The translations under genes were made by a program, and so were the position numbers. 64,000 bases of DNA from an uncultured Pseudomonadales bacterium (GTDB lineage Bacteria > Pseudomonadota > Gammaproteobacteria > Pseudomonadales > Azotimanducaceae), in assembly GCA_958296165.1 (NCBI GenBank), contig OY282447.1:1860001-1924000 (forward strand), read 5' to 3'. The notes beneath the pieces are model-generated. The model was given only the letters and a program-made list of their open reading frames with translations. It was not told the DNA's origin and searched no databases. Shown in pieces: positions 54,509 to 62,747 of this stretch; within the stretch, counting starts at the first letter, position 1, and every line of letters starts with the position of its first letter.

Positions 54509-55452
54509 CGCGCATCGGCATCACGCTCGGGGATCCGGCCGGCATCGGCCCGGAAGTGGCCGTCAAGGCGCTGCACGCCACGCCGCTAGCGGCGGAGTTC
54601 GTCGTCTACGGCCCGGCCTGGGCGTTGCAGCTGGGTGCCGAGCAGAGCGGCTTGCCGGTGCCGGACTGCGAAACCGTGGACGTGTGCGTGCCGCGTGGCA
54701 AGGATTTCGCCGTGGGCGCGGTGTCCGCGGCATGTGGCGAGGCCGGAGTGCGTGCCGTGGAGCGTTGCGCACGAGACGCGATGGACGGCGCTTTGGCGGC
54801 CATGATGACGTGCCCACTGAACAAGGAGGCCATCCACGCCGCAGGTTACGTGGACGACATCGGCCATCAAGAAATCCTCGCCCGCCTCACCGGCGCGACA
54901 ACCACGGCCACCATGCTGATGACGCCGGGGCTGCGCGTGGTGCATCTTTCCACTCACAAGTCGCTCGTTGAAGCGGCTCGCTTCGTCACCTGCGCCAATG
55001 TGGCCGCAAGGCTGCGGCTATGCCACGACGCGCTCATCCGCTGGGGCGTGGCCAACGCGCGCATCGCCGTTGCGGCGCTCAATCCGCACGGCGGCGAAGG
55101 CGGCCTGCTAGGCCGCGAGGAGATCGACGAAATCGCGCCAGCGGTGGCCGCTGCGCAAGAAGCAGGCATCGACGCCGTCGGCCCGCTGCCGGCGGATTCC
55201 GTGTTCAACCGAGCCATCGCCGGCGAGTTCGACGCGGTGTTGGCGATGTACCACGATCAGGGTCACATCGCCATCAAAGTACACAACTTCCACCAGAGCG
55301 TTACCGCCACGTTGGGCATCCCGTTGATCCGCACCTCCGTCGATCACGGCACGGCGTTCGACATCGCCGGCCAAGGCATCGCCGACGCCACCGGCGCCAT
55401 CGCTGCCCTGGACGCAGCCGTAGCGCTGGCGGAGGGAACTCTCGCACACTGA
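54505..55452 (+). CDS. pdxA: 4-hydroxythreonine-4-phosphate dehydrogenase (PdxA)
   Basis: PdxA oxidises 4-phosphohydroxythreonine in vitamin B6 synthesis. The 315-residue protein has RIGITLGDPAGIGPEVAVKAL, the metal-site TCPLNKEAIHAAGY, and AALNPHGGEGGLLGREE and MYHDQGHIAIKVHNF, conserved metal and substrate residues. GTG at 54505 overlaps ribBX. Its last 70 bases are duplicated at 56447-56510 beyond the methyltransferase gene. A PdxA2-type role in sugar-acid degradation cannot be excluded, but the genome context is vitamin-related. Confidence 0.93.
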   Translation: MTRIGITLGDPAGIGPEVAVKALHATPLAAEFVVYGPAWALQLGAEQSGLPVPDCETVDVCVPRGKDFAVGAVSAACGEAGVRAVERCARDAMDGALAAMMTCPLNKEAIHAAGYVDDIGHQEILARLTGATTTATMLMTPGLRVVHLSTHKSLVEAARFVTCANVAARLRLCHDALIRWGVANARIAVAALNPHGGEGGLLGREEIDEIAPAVAAAQEAGIDAVGPLPADSVFNRAIAGEFDAVLAMYHDQGHIAIKVHNFHQSVTATLGIPLIRTSVDHGTAFDIAGQGIADATGAIAALDAAVALAEGTLAH

Positions 55453-55453
55453 T
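55381..55453 (+). repeat. Direct repeat, left copy (pdxA 3' end)
   Basis: This is the end of the intact pdxA gene (ACGCCACC..ACTCTCGCACACTGAT). A matching copy occurs at 56447-56510, on the other side of the DNA methyltransferase. The right copy lacks nine bases (GGCGCCATC) and has two base changes. Confidence 0.9.
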
Positions 55454-55506
55454 GGTACGGCGGATGTGCCGTCAAGGAGTCTGCGGCGCAGAACCTGCGC
55501 AGATTA

Positions 55507-56340
55507 CTAGCGCATAGCGTCATCCAGTATTTCGATGCCGATTGCCCGCCTGCCGAGCCGCGTGGCGACACGAGCGGTCGTGCCGCTGCCGGAGAACGGA
55601 TCCACCACCAAATCACCCGGGTCTGTGAACAGGCGGACGAAAAACTCGGGCAGCCACTCGGGAAAGGGCGCGCTGTGACCTGTGTTGTGGGCGACCGGCG
55701 AAGCGTGCAGCACGTTGCTGGGATACGCCATCCTGCGGCCCTCCCACGCACTGATGCGGCGGCCGACGCCAGATCGCGTCGCCGACTCCTGGCGCGAGAG
55801 GTCGTTGACGCTCATGTTCTTGAGGCGCGCTTTGGTCCAGTCGCCGGTTGGCACCATCACGGCGTCTTGATTCATCTTGACGTCGCGTCCTTTGGCAAAA
55901 TGAAGAACCCGCTCCCAAGCGTCTCGAAACCGGTATTTCCACTTGCCTGGCGCCGCCGTGGTTTTGTGCCAGATGTATTCTTCCACCCAGCGAAACCCGA
56001 TCTCGCGCTTGAGATGGAGAACTAAATCAAGTACGTAGGTGTGACGCTCTCCATCGCTGGCCTTTTCCTTGATGTTGAGTACGAAGGACCCCGTTGGCTT
56101 TAACACGCGCTGCATCTGTGCTGCTCGGGGCGAAAACCAATCAACGTAATCCTCTGGCTTGACGCCGCCGTAGGTACGCTGTCTGGCATCCGCGTAGGGC
56201 GGCGACGTAACGATGAGGTCCACGCTTTCGGCCGGCATGTCGGTCAGCGCGTCTAGACAGTCTCCATGCAGTATCTGGGCTTTGCACTGCGGCCAATCGA
56301 ACGCGAGTCGTTCAGCGCTGGCTGTGTCGGAACGCTGCAC
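55507..56340 (-). CDS. DNA methyltransferase (N4-cytosine/N6-adenine type)
   Basis: This 277-residue beta-type amino-methyltransferase has the catalytic motif LIVTSPPYADAR, of the SPPY type common in N4-cytosine enzymes, then the SAM-binding VDPFSGSGTTARVA at the C-terminal end. The order of motifs (catalytic first, SAM later) is the beta class. It also contains GKWKYRFRDAWERVLHF and a target-recognition-like region between. The start GTG 56340 follows AGGAGG; the frame opens at 56358. No restriction gene accompanies it, so it is an orphan methyltransferase. It is bracketed by direct repeats of the pdxA 3' end, so it is probably acquired. Confidence 0.88.
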   Translation of the reverse strand: MQRSDTASAERLAFDWPQCKAQILHGDCLDALTDMPAESVDLIVTSPPYADARQRTYGGVKPEDYVDWFSPRAAQMQRVLKPTGSFVLNIKEKASDGERHTYVLDLVLHLKREIGFRWVEEYIWHKTTAAPGKWKYRFRDAWERVLHFAKGRDVKMNQDAVMVPTGDWTKARLKNMSVNDLSRQESATRSGVGRRISAWEGRRMAYPSNVLHASPVAHNTGHSAPFPEWLPEFFVRLFTDPGDLVVDPFSGSGTTARVATRLGRRAIGIEILDDAMR

Positions 56341-56370
56341 AATACGACCCTCCTGCAACGTACAGTAGTT

Positions 56371-56392
56371 GTGGTAGGGCGTAGCCTACCAC
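56371..56392. promoter_or_regulatory. Inverted repeat upstream of the DNA methyltransferase
   Basis: GTGGTAGG and CCTACCAC form eight-base arms around a six-base loop just before the methyltransferase start. This fits an operator or a controlling site for an acquired methyltransferase, or a hairpin belonging to the inserted unit's end. Confidence 0.55.
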
Positions 56393-56446
56393 GCTGTATA
56401 TTTTTACAGAAACGAACTCGCAAGAGCCCGGTCACGGCCCGGCGCC

Positions 56447-56510
56447 GCCGACGCCACCGCTGCCCTGGACGCAGCCGTGGCGCTGGCGGAGGGAACTCTC
56501 GCGCACTGAT
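56447..56510 (+). repeat. Direct repeat, right copy (pdxA 3' end)
   Basis: This copy repeats the last part of pdxA, including its TGA, with a nine-base gap and two changes. It lies beyond the methyltransferase, so the two copies bracket the acquired gene. Confidence 0.9.
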
Positions 56511-56900
56511 CGCGAAGCGTAAGATGAACCTACGCTGAACGTTGAAGCGAAATCGTCGACTTAGGTGGCGGTAAGTGTGGTTGTATAGCGGACAGTGTGG
56601 GCCGATCTCCGGCGAGTGGGGCGTGTCTACTGGCGTGGCGGAGATAGGTGGCGTCGTTTCTCGCCGGCGGGCGGAGGCAATGCGGAGGCTGTTGCAGACG
56701 ATCGAGGCAGGCAGCACGCCAACCGAGCGCGAATATCGACGAGCGGGGTGCTGAGCCGGCATTCGCTGGTCTTGGCAGGTCGCGCGGTCACCTGATCGAC
56801 CGGCCAGCTAGTTCTGGTCGTGGCGCGGCGCAGAATCCGCGCTACACTCAGCGGCGGCCTTGCGCGCTGCGCCAGCCCTTCAATCGTTAGGAGATACGCC
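56511..56900. other. Non-coding stretch before alcohol dehydrogenase
   Basis: About 390 bases without a convincing gene. A CGCTACACTCAG-type sequence and a TTAGGAGATACGCC ribosome-binding site appear just before the next start. Nothing else was recognised. Confidence 0.6.
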
Positions 56901-57986
56901 ATGAAAGCCGCTGTATTCCGTGCCGTGAATACGCCGATGGATGTCGAGGACATCAACATCGACAAACCAGGGCCGCGCGAGGTGCTGATGCGTACCGCCG
57001 CGGCCGGCGTCTGCCACTCGGACATGCACTTCTTCAACGGCACCTATCCCGGCCAGACGCCGTGCGTGCTCGGCCACGAGTCGGCCGGCATCGTCGAGCA
57101 AGTCGGCGACGCGGTGAGCTACGTGAAGCCCGGCGACCATGTGATCACATGCCTCTCCGTGTTCTGCGGCCACTGCGAATACTGCCTCACCGGCCACATG
57201 TCGTTGTGCCAGGAGCCGGAGGTGCGGCGTGGCCGCGACGACGACCCACGATTGTCCAAGCAAGGCAACGCCCTGGCGCAATTCGCCAACCTCGGCTCCT
57301 TCGCCGAACAGATGCTCGTTCACGAGCACTCGGTGGTGAAGATCCGCCCCGACATGCCTCTCGATCGCGCCGCCCTGATCGGCTGCGGCGTCACCACCGG
57401 CGTCGGCGCGGTCATACACACCGCAGCGGTCGAACCCGGCGCCACGGTGGCGGTGGTCGGCTGCGGCGGCGTGGGCCTCTCCTGCATCAACGGCGCTGCC
57501 ATCGCCGGCGCCTCCAAGGTGATCGCGGTAGACATGGTGCCTTCCAAGTTGGACTTGGCCCGCAAGTTCGGCGCTACCGATGCGGTGAACGCCGGCGAAG
57601 GCGACCCGGTCGAACAGGTGCGCGAGCTCACCGGCGGCGGCGTACATTATTCGTTCGAGGCAATCGGCCTGAAGGCCACGGCCGAGCAGGCGTTTCGGAT
57701 GATTCGGCGCGGCGGCACGGCCACCGTGATTGGCATGATCCCGCCGGGCGAGATGGTGCAGTTGCACGGGCCGGACTTCCTCTCCGAGAAGAAAATCCAA
57801 GGCTCGATGATGGGCTCCAACCGTTTCCGCGTGGACATGCCGCGCTTTGTGGATTTCTACCTGCAAGGCAAGCTGCACTTGGACGACATGATCTCCAGCC
57901 GCATTCCGTTGGCCGAGGTCACGGACGCGCTCTTGGCGCTGGACAAGGGAGAGGTGGCCCGCAGCGTTATCGTCTTCGATTCTTAA
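56901..57986 (+). CDS. Zinc-dependent alcohol dehydrogenase (MDR family)
   Basis: This 361-residue medium-chain dehydrogenase has both zinc sites: catalytic ligands in AAGVCHSDMHFFNG and GHESAG, and the structural cysteines in CGHCEYCLTGHMSLC. The NAD-binding motif is VAVVGCGGVGLSC. ATG at 56901 follows TTAGGAG. The sequence resembles class III-like/other Zn-ADHs; the VRRGRDDDPRLSKQGN insert after the structural zinc loop is characteristic of a lipid- or steroid-related subset. The next gene begins 14 bases after the stop. Substrate not established. Confidence 0.93.
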   Translation: MKAAVFRAVNTPMDVEDINIDKPGPREVLMRTAAAGVCHSDMHFFNGTYPGQTPCVLGHESAGIVEQVGDAVSYVKPGDHVITCLSVFCGHCEYCLTGHMSLCQEPEVRRGRDDDPRLSKQGNALAQFANLGSFAEQMLVHEHSVVKIRPDMPLDRAALIGCGVTTGVGAVIHTAAVEPGATVAVVGCGGVGLSCINGAAIAGASKVIAVDMVPSKLDLARKFGATDAVNAGEGDPVEQVRELTGGGVHYSFEAIGLKATAEQAFRMIRRGGTATVIGMIPPGEMVQLHGPDFLSEKKIQGSMMGSNRFRVDMPRFVDFYLQGKLHLDDMISSRIPLAEVTDALLALDKGEVARSVIVFDS

Positions 57987-57999
57987 AGGCAGCAGCGCA

Positions 58000-58836
58000 G
58001 TGCGCTGGGTGTCGTTCGAGAAATCCGGCCGGGAATCGTTCGGCGCGATTGTCGACGCTGGCGTGGCGGACGCCGCGTTGCGCTCGAGCTGCCAGTCGTT
58101 GAAGCAAGCCCTCGCAGAAGACCAGCTTGCGGACATCGCCAGCCGCTTGGACAAACCCGACTATGCCTTGGATGAGGTGACCTTGCTGCCGCCGCTGCCC
58201 TCTCCGGACAAGATCCTCTGCGTAGGTTTGAACTACCGCGAGCATCAGGAGGAAACCGGGCGTGGCGGCGAAGACAATCCCACCATCTTCGTGCGTTTCG
58301 CTGCAGCGCAGGTGGCACATGGCCAAAACATGGTGCGCCCTAGGGAATCCAACACCCTGGACTACGAAGGCGAGATCGCGCTCGTCATCGGCAAGGCGGG
58401 GCGGCGCGTCGAGAAGGAGAACTGGCTGCGTCACGTTGCCGGCTTCAGCTGCTACAACGATGGCAGCGTGCGGGAATATCAACGCCACACCAGCCAGTTC
58501 ACCCCCGGCAAGAACTTCCCGGCCACCGGCGGTTTCGGGCCTTGGATGGTGACGCCGGATCACATCGACGATTTCGATGCCATCGAGATCACCACGCGGT
58601 TGAACGGCACGGTGATGCAGAACGCCAAGGCGGCGCAGATGGTGTTTGGCTTTGCCGACCTGATCGCCTACTGCTCCACGTTCACGGAGCTGGTCGCCGG
58701 CGACGTGATCGTCACAGGCACGCCCGGCGGCGTGGGCGCGGCCCGCAATCCGCCGCTGTTCATGGACGAAGGCGATGTCGTGGAAGTGCAGATCGACCCG
58801 ATCGGTACGTTGCGCAACACCATCGTCGTGGGCTGA
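58000..58836 (+). CDS. Fumarylacetoacetate hydrolase family protein
   Basis: This 278-residue enzyme has the FAH fold with the metal ligands in NTLDYEGEIALVIGKAG (E, E), and GFSCYNDGSVREYQ (D). Related enzymes hydrolyse acylpyruvates or decarboxylate and isomerise ring-cleavage products. KILCVGLNYREHQEET is the family's N-terminal catalytic segment. GTG at 58000. It lies between an alcohol dehydrogenase and a MurA-like gene, and the substrate is uncertain. Confidence 0.92.
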   Translation: MRWVSFEKSGRESFGAIVDAGVADAALRSSCQSLKQALAEDQLADIASRLDKPDYALDEVTLLPPLPSPDKILCVGLNYREHQEETGRGGEDNPTIFVRFAAAQVAHGQNMVRPRESNTLDYEGEIALVIGKAGRRVEKENWLRHVAGFSCYNDGSVREYQRHTSQFTPGKNFPATGGFGPWMVTPDHIDDFDAIEITTRLNGTVMQNAKAAQMVFGFADLIAYCSTFTELVAGDVIVTGTPGGVGAARNPPLFMDEGDVVEVQIDPIGTLRNTIVVG

Positions 58837-58845
58837 CAGCGGTAG

Positions 58846-60129
58846 TTGGCGCACTACTTTCGCATCGAAGGCGCACGCGCGCTCGCCGGTACCGTTCGCC
58901 CGATGGGCAACAAGAACTCGGCGCTGCCGCTCTTGGCCGCCTGCGTGCTCACCGACGAATCGTTGACTGTCGGCAACGTGCCCGACATCGGCGATGTGCG
59001 CACCAAGCTCGCGGTCCTCGAGAGCATCGGCGTGGCAACTCGCTTCACTGCCAACACATGTACGCTGAACGCCGCCGCCGTGCGCGACGAACTGCCGGAT
59101 GCGGCCTTGAGCGCGCGCATCCGCACCGCCGCGCTGCTCGCCGGGCCGCTGTTGGCACGCTTCGGGCGGGCGCAGATTTTCCGCCCCGGCGGCGATCGCA
59201 TCGGGCGGCGCCGCTTGGACACCCACCTGCTGGCCTTGCAGTCCATGGGCGCCGAGATCGCCACCGAGCGCGACCGCTACGTGCTGCGCACCAAGCGGCT
59301 GCGCGGCCGGGATTTGTTTCTGGACGAGATGAGCGTCACCGGCACCGAACAGGCCGTCTTCGCGGCCGTGCTGGCCGAAGGCACCACCACGATTTCCAAC
59401 GCTGCCATGGAACCGCATGTACAGGATGTGTGCCGTTGCCTGAACGCCATGGGTGCCAGCATCGAAGGCATCGGCACGCACGACCTCGTTGTCGAAGGCG
59501 TGCCAACGCTGCACGGCGCACACTTCGACATTGGGCCGGACTACATGGAAGTGGGCTCCCTGATCGGTCTCGCGGCTGCCACTGGTTCGCGCATCCGCAT
59601 CAAGGGCGCCCATCCGCACGAGCACCGCATGACGCGCATCATGTACGGCCGCCTGGGCGTCGACTGGCAGGACGACGGCGACGACATCGTGGTGCCGGCC
59701 GATCAAGAACTGGCAGTGGTGCCCGATTTCGACGGCACCGTGCCGAAGATCGACGACATGCCTTGGCCCGGCTTTCCGCCGGACCTCATCAGCATCGCTC
59801 TCGTGCTGGCGACGCAAAGCCGTGGCACCGTGCTCATCCACCAGAAGATGTTCGACCGCCGCCTGGTATTCGTGGACCGGCTGATCGAGATGGGCGCCGG
59901 CATCGTGATCTGCGACCCGCATCGCGCCTTGGTGATGGGGCCGAGCCGGCTGCGCGGCGAGCGCTTGGTGTCGCCGGACATCCGCGCCGGCATGGCGTTG
60001 GTGATTGCCGCGCTGTGCGCCGAGGGCGAGAGCACTATCCACAACGTGCATCAGATCGACCGTGGCTACGAGCGCCTCGATGCGCGCCTGCTGGCACTAG
60101 GCGCGAACATCGAACGTCTGCAAGAATAG
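58846..60129 (+). CDS. murA: UDP-GlcNAc enolpyruvyl transferase (MurA) family protein
   Basis: MurA attaches enolpyruvate to UDP-N-acetylglucosamine at the start of peptidoglycan synthesis. The 427-residue protein has the substrate-binding MGNKNSALPLLAA (K, N) and the family's overall EPSP-like fold. The active-site cysteine normally in a GCxIG loop is aspartate here (PGGDRIGRR), a change known from naturally fosfomycin-insensitive bacteria. TTG at 58846. There could be a second murA elsewhere. The surrounding catabolic genes make a specialised role possible, but the family is clear. Confidence 0.87.
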   Translation: MAHYFRIEGARALAGTVRPMGNKNSALPLLAACVLTDESLTVGNVPDIGDVRTKLAVLESIGVATRFTANTCTLNAAAVRDELPDAALSARIRTAALLAGPLLARFGRAQIFRPGGDRIGRRRLDTHLLALQSMGAEIATERDRYVLRTKRLRGRDLFLDEMSVTGTEQAVFAAVLAEGTTTISNAAMEPHVQDVCRCLNAMGASIEGIGTHDLVVEGVPTLHGAHFDIGPDYMEVGSLIGLAAATGSRIRIKGAHPHEHRMTRIMYGRLGVDWQDDGDDIVVPADQELAVVPDFDGTVPKIDDMPWPGFPPDLISIALVLATQSRGTVLIHQKMFDRRLVFVDRLIEMGAGIVICDPHRALVMGPSRLRGERLVSPDIRAGMALVIAALCAEGESTIHNVHQIDRGYERLDARLLALGANIERLQE

Positions 60130-60153
60130 GAACTCGCAACCGCGGAGCGCACC

Positions 60154-60786
60154 GTGCAAGAGCTGTTCGAGGATGTCTATCGCATCCTGCCCACCAAAGT
60201 GACGCCATCGAAGTACGTCAGCCTGTTCGTCAAGCGCCGCGCCGGCAATCTGCTGTTCTCGTGCCTCGGTGGCCACAGCAGCATCGACGGCAGCTTCGAC
60301 GCCATCGACGAGTTGGGAGGCGTAGCGCTCCACCTGCTCGGCGACATGCATTTCGCCTCCCGCTACAACGACGACGTAGATCAGCGCTTCGGCACCGCGA
60401 CCATGTGCAGCGTGGTCGAGGGGCCGGACGTTCAACGCAAGGTGCGCAACGTCGCCACGTTCCCTTTCGAGCGTCATGAACTCGCTCCCGGCGTGGAAGC
60501 CATCCCAACCCCAGGCCATCGGCCCGGCGCCGTGTCGTATCTGGTAGAAGCGGGAGGCCGTCGCTGCTTGTTCGCTGGCGACACCATCTACCACGACGGC
60601 AAGGAGTGGCGCGTATTCGTGAGCAAGAAGAACCGCGCCACCATGCTGGAGACGCTCGACATGCTCGCGGAAGTCGAGTTCGACGTGTTGCTGGCCAACA
60701 CCGGCGCCAACAATCCGCTCTGCCATGTAGAAACCGCAGGCGACTCGCGCCGCGAGTTTCTGCGCCGCATCAAGTCGGGCCTGTAG
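60154..60786 (+). CDS. Metallo-beta-lactamase-fold protein, degenerate metal site
   Basis: This 210-residue protein has the MBL fold: TPGHRPGAVSYLV, GDTIY and LLANTGANNPLCH are later motifs. The first motif HxHxDH reads DMHFAS, so only one of four ligands remains, and a fully active binuclear site is unlikely. GTG at 60154. It lies in the + strand run after murA and 25 bases from it. Whether it is catalytic is uncertain. Confidence 0.82.
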   Translation: MQELFEDVYRILPTKVTPSKYVSLFVKRRAGNLLFSCLGGHSSIDGSFDAIDELGGVALHLLGDMHFASRYNDDVDQRFGTATMCSVVEGPDVQRKVRNVATFPFERHELAPGVEAIPTPGHRPGAVSYLVEAGGRRCLFAGDTIYHDGKEWRVFVSKKNRATMLETLDMLAEVEFDVLLANTGANNPLCHVETAGDSRREFLRRIKSGL

Positions 60787-60788
60787 CG

Positions 60789-61202
60789 TTGCGCTGCCTC
60801 GTTGCCTTGGCTGCGGCGACGCTGCTGGCCGCCTGCGCCGAGAGCAACCCGGAGGCCGAGCGGGCCGCATTTCTGGCCACCGAGCCGTGGCTCGCGCTCA
60901 TGGATGCAGCGGAATACGAGCGCTGTTGGGAGACTGCGGCACCGCTCTTTCAAGAGTCGGAAGGGCGCGAGGACTGGCTGGTCAAGGCGCATGCCTATCG
61001 CGAGCCGCTTGGCGCGTTCGAGTCGCGTGAGCTGAACGCCACCACCTATCTCACCAATCCCTGGTTTGCGCCGGCCGGCGAATACGCCGTGGTGGTGTAC
61101 GATTCGCACTGGCAGGCCGGCATCATCTACGAGAACGTGTACATGCAGCGACAGCCCGACGGCAGCTGGCTGGTAGCCGGCTATGCCGTGCAGGAACAGT
61201 AG
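60789..61202 (+). CDS. DUF4019 lipoprotein
   Basis: This 137-residue protein has a lipoprotein signal (LVALAAATLLAAC, cysteine at about 16) and matches DUF4019: LALMDAAEYERCWETAAPLFQ, WLVKAHAYREPLGAFESRELN and GSWLVAGYAVQ. It would be anchored in the outer or inner membrane. The start is TTG 60789, three bases after the MBL stop. Function unknown. Confidence 0.82.
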   Translation: MRCLVALAAATLLAACAESNPEAERAAFLATEPWLALMDAAEYERCWETAAPLFQESEGREDWLVKAHAYREPLGAFESRELNATTYLTNPWFAPAGEYAVVVYDSHWQAGIIYENVYMQRQPDGSWLVAGYAVQEQ

Positions 61203-61212
61203 CGTCCTCGCA

Positions 61213-62325
61213 ATGCCTTTTTCCAATGCCGTAGCGATCGCCGGCGTCGGCGAGACGGATTACTCCCGCGACAGCGGGCGCACCGAGCTCGCGCTCTCTC
61301 TAGAGGCCATCAAGGCCGCCCTCGACGACGCTGGCATCGAGCCCCGCGAAGTAGACGGCCTGATGAAGTGGCGCGTCGACACCAGCGCCGAAGCGGACGT
61401 TGCAGCCAACTTGGGCATTCCCGATCTCGCCTGGTGGGGCGAGATCAGCCAAGCCGGCAACGTCGGCGCGGCCTTGGTCGCGCACGCCGCAGCCGCCATT
61501 CACGCCGGCCTTGCCAACGTCGTGGTGATCTATCGCGGCGTCAACGGTCGTTCCGGGCGACGCTACGGGCGCGGCGACGTGACCGGCCAGCGCGGCCAAG
61601 GCGGCGGCGCCTTCACGGAACCCTATGGCTTGTTGACGCCCCAGCACGGTCTGGCAATGACGGCGCGGCGGCGCATGTTCGAGACCGGCATCGGCAGCCG
61701 CCAATTCGGCGCCCAGGCGGTCGCGCAGCGCCGCCACGCCAATCGCAATCCGCGCGCCACCTTCTACGACCGCCCGCTGACGCTGGATGAACACCAGGCA
61801 TCGCGGCTCATCATCGATCCGTTCCACCTGTTCGACTGCTGCTTGGAAACCGATGGCGGCGGCGCATTGGTGCTCGCCAGTGCCGAGCGAGCGGCTGCCG
61901 CGGGCCGGCCGCTAGCGCTGATCCGCGCCGCGGCGCAAGCCGGCCCAGGCAAGGACGCACCCGCCAAGCGCATCGCCAAGCGCTTGTTCGACATGGCCGG
62001 CATCGCCCGCAGCGACATTGACGTGGTGCAGATCTACGACCATTTCTGCCCCTTCGTGCTGTTCGCGTTGGAGGACTACGGCTTCGTCGACGACGCCGGC
62101 CGCCTCGCCGACGAAGGCGGCACCGCGTGGGACAGCGGGCGTTTGCCCGTGAACACGTCCGGCGGCCACCTCTCCGAAGCCTACATGCAAGGCATGAACC
62201 ATCTGATCGAGGCAACGCGCCAAGTCCGCGCCGAATCCACCGCGCAAGTGCCGAACGTGACGTTCTCGTTCTGCGACACCGGCATCGGCACCGGTGCCGT
62301 GATCTTGGAACGCGGCGAACCATGA
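61213..62325 (+). CDS. Thiolase-like lipid-transfer-type protein
   Basis: This 370-residue thiolase-fold protein resembles the SCP-x/lipid-transfer thiolase group: AVAIAGVGETDYSRDSG, IHAGLANVVVIYRGVNGRSG, NTSGGHLSEAYMQGMNH and VPNVTFSFCDTGIGTGAVIL. The usual N-terminal active cysteine is not apparent, as in many such proteins, which then act in aldol-type cleavage together with a DUF35 partner. ATG at 61213. The DUF35 gene overlaps its stop as ATGA, confirming the pair. In steroid catabolism this pair performs side-chain cleavage; here that is inference. Confidence 0.9.
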   Translation: MPFSNAVAIAGVGETDYSRDSGRTELALSLEAIKAALDDAGIEPREVDGLMKWRVDTSAEADVAANLGIPDLAWWGEISQAGNVGAALVAHAAAAIHAGLANVVVIYRGVNGRSGRRYGRGDVTGQRGQGGGAFTEPYGLLTPQHGLAMTARRRMFETGIGSRQFGAQAVAQRRHANRNPRATFYDRPLTLDEHQASRLIIDPFHLFDCCLETDGGGALVLASAERAAAAGRPLALIRAAAQAGPGKDAPAKRIAKRLFDMAGIARSDIDVVQIYDHFCPFVLFALEDYGFVDDAGRLADEGGTAWDSGRLPVNTSGGHLSEAYMQGMNHLIEATRQVRAESTAQVPNVTFSFCDTGIGTGAVILERGEP

Positions 62326-62747
62326 CCGCCTGGCGATTCGCCCGCCCGCCCGGCTTGCCGCTGCCGCAGCCGACGGGAGAGGCGCTGCCGTTCTTCGCCG
62401 CGCTCAAGGAAAGCCGGCTCGTCATCCAGCGCTGCGCCGCCTGCGGAACGCTCTCACATCCTCCGCGTGCGATGTGCGGCACTTGCCAAGGCACCGCGTT
62501 CGAGTGGGAACCGATGCGCGGCCAAGGCGCGGTGTACTCCTATGCAATCACGCATCAAGCGGTGCATCCGGCTTTCGTAGACCACACGCCGATGGCGACC
62601 GTGGAGGTGGAGTTGGCGGAAGGCCCGCGGCTCGTTTCCAATCTGGTGGATGTGCCGCCGGCCGAAGTCCGCATCGGCTTGGCCGTGGAGGTGGTATTCG
62701 AGGAGGTCGGCGACGGCGTGGTGCTGCCGCTGTTCCGCCGCGCCTAG
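62322..62747 (+). CDS. DUF35 zinc-ribbon/OB-fold acyl-CoA-binding protein
   Basis: This 141-residue protein has a zinc ribbon RCAACGTLSHPPRAMCGTC and an OB-fold, the DUF35 arrangement. It overlaps the thiolase-like gene by four bases (ATGA) and probably forms its heteromer partner. Its last bases overlap the convergent luciferase-like gene. The family delivers or orients acyl-CoA for thiolase-like enzymes. Confidence 0.92.
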   Translation: MTAWRFARPPGLPLPQPTGEALPFFAALKESRLVIQRCAACGTLSHPPRAMCGTCQGTAFEWEPMRGQGAVYSYAITHQAVHPAFVDHTPMATVEVELAEGPRLVSNLVDVPPAEVRIGLAVEVVFEEVGDGVVLPLFRRA

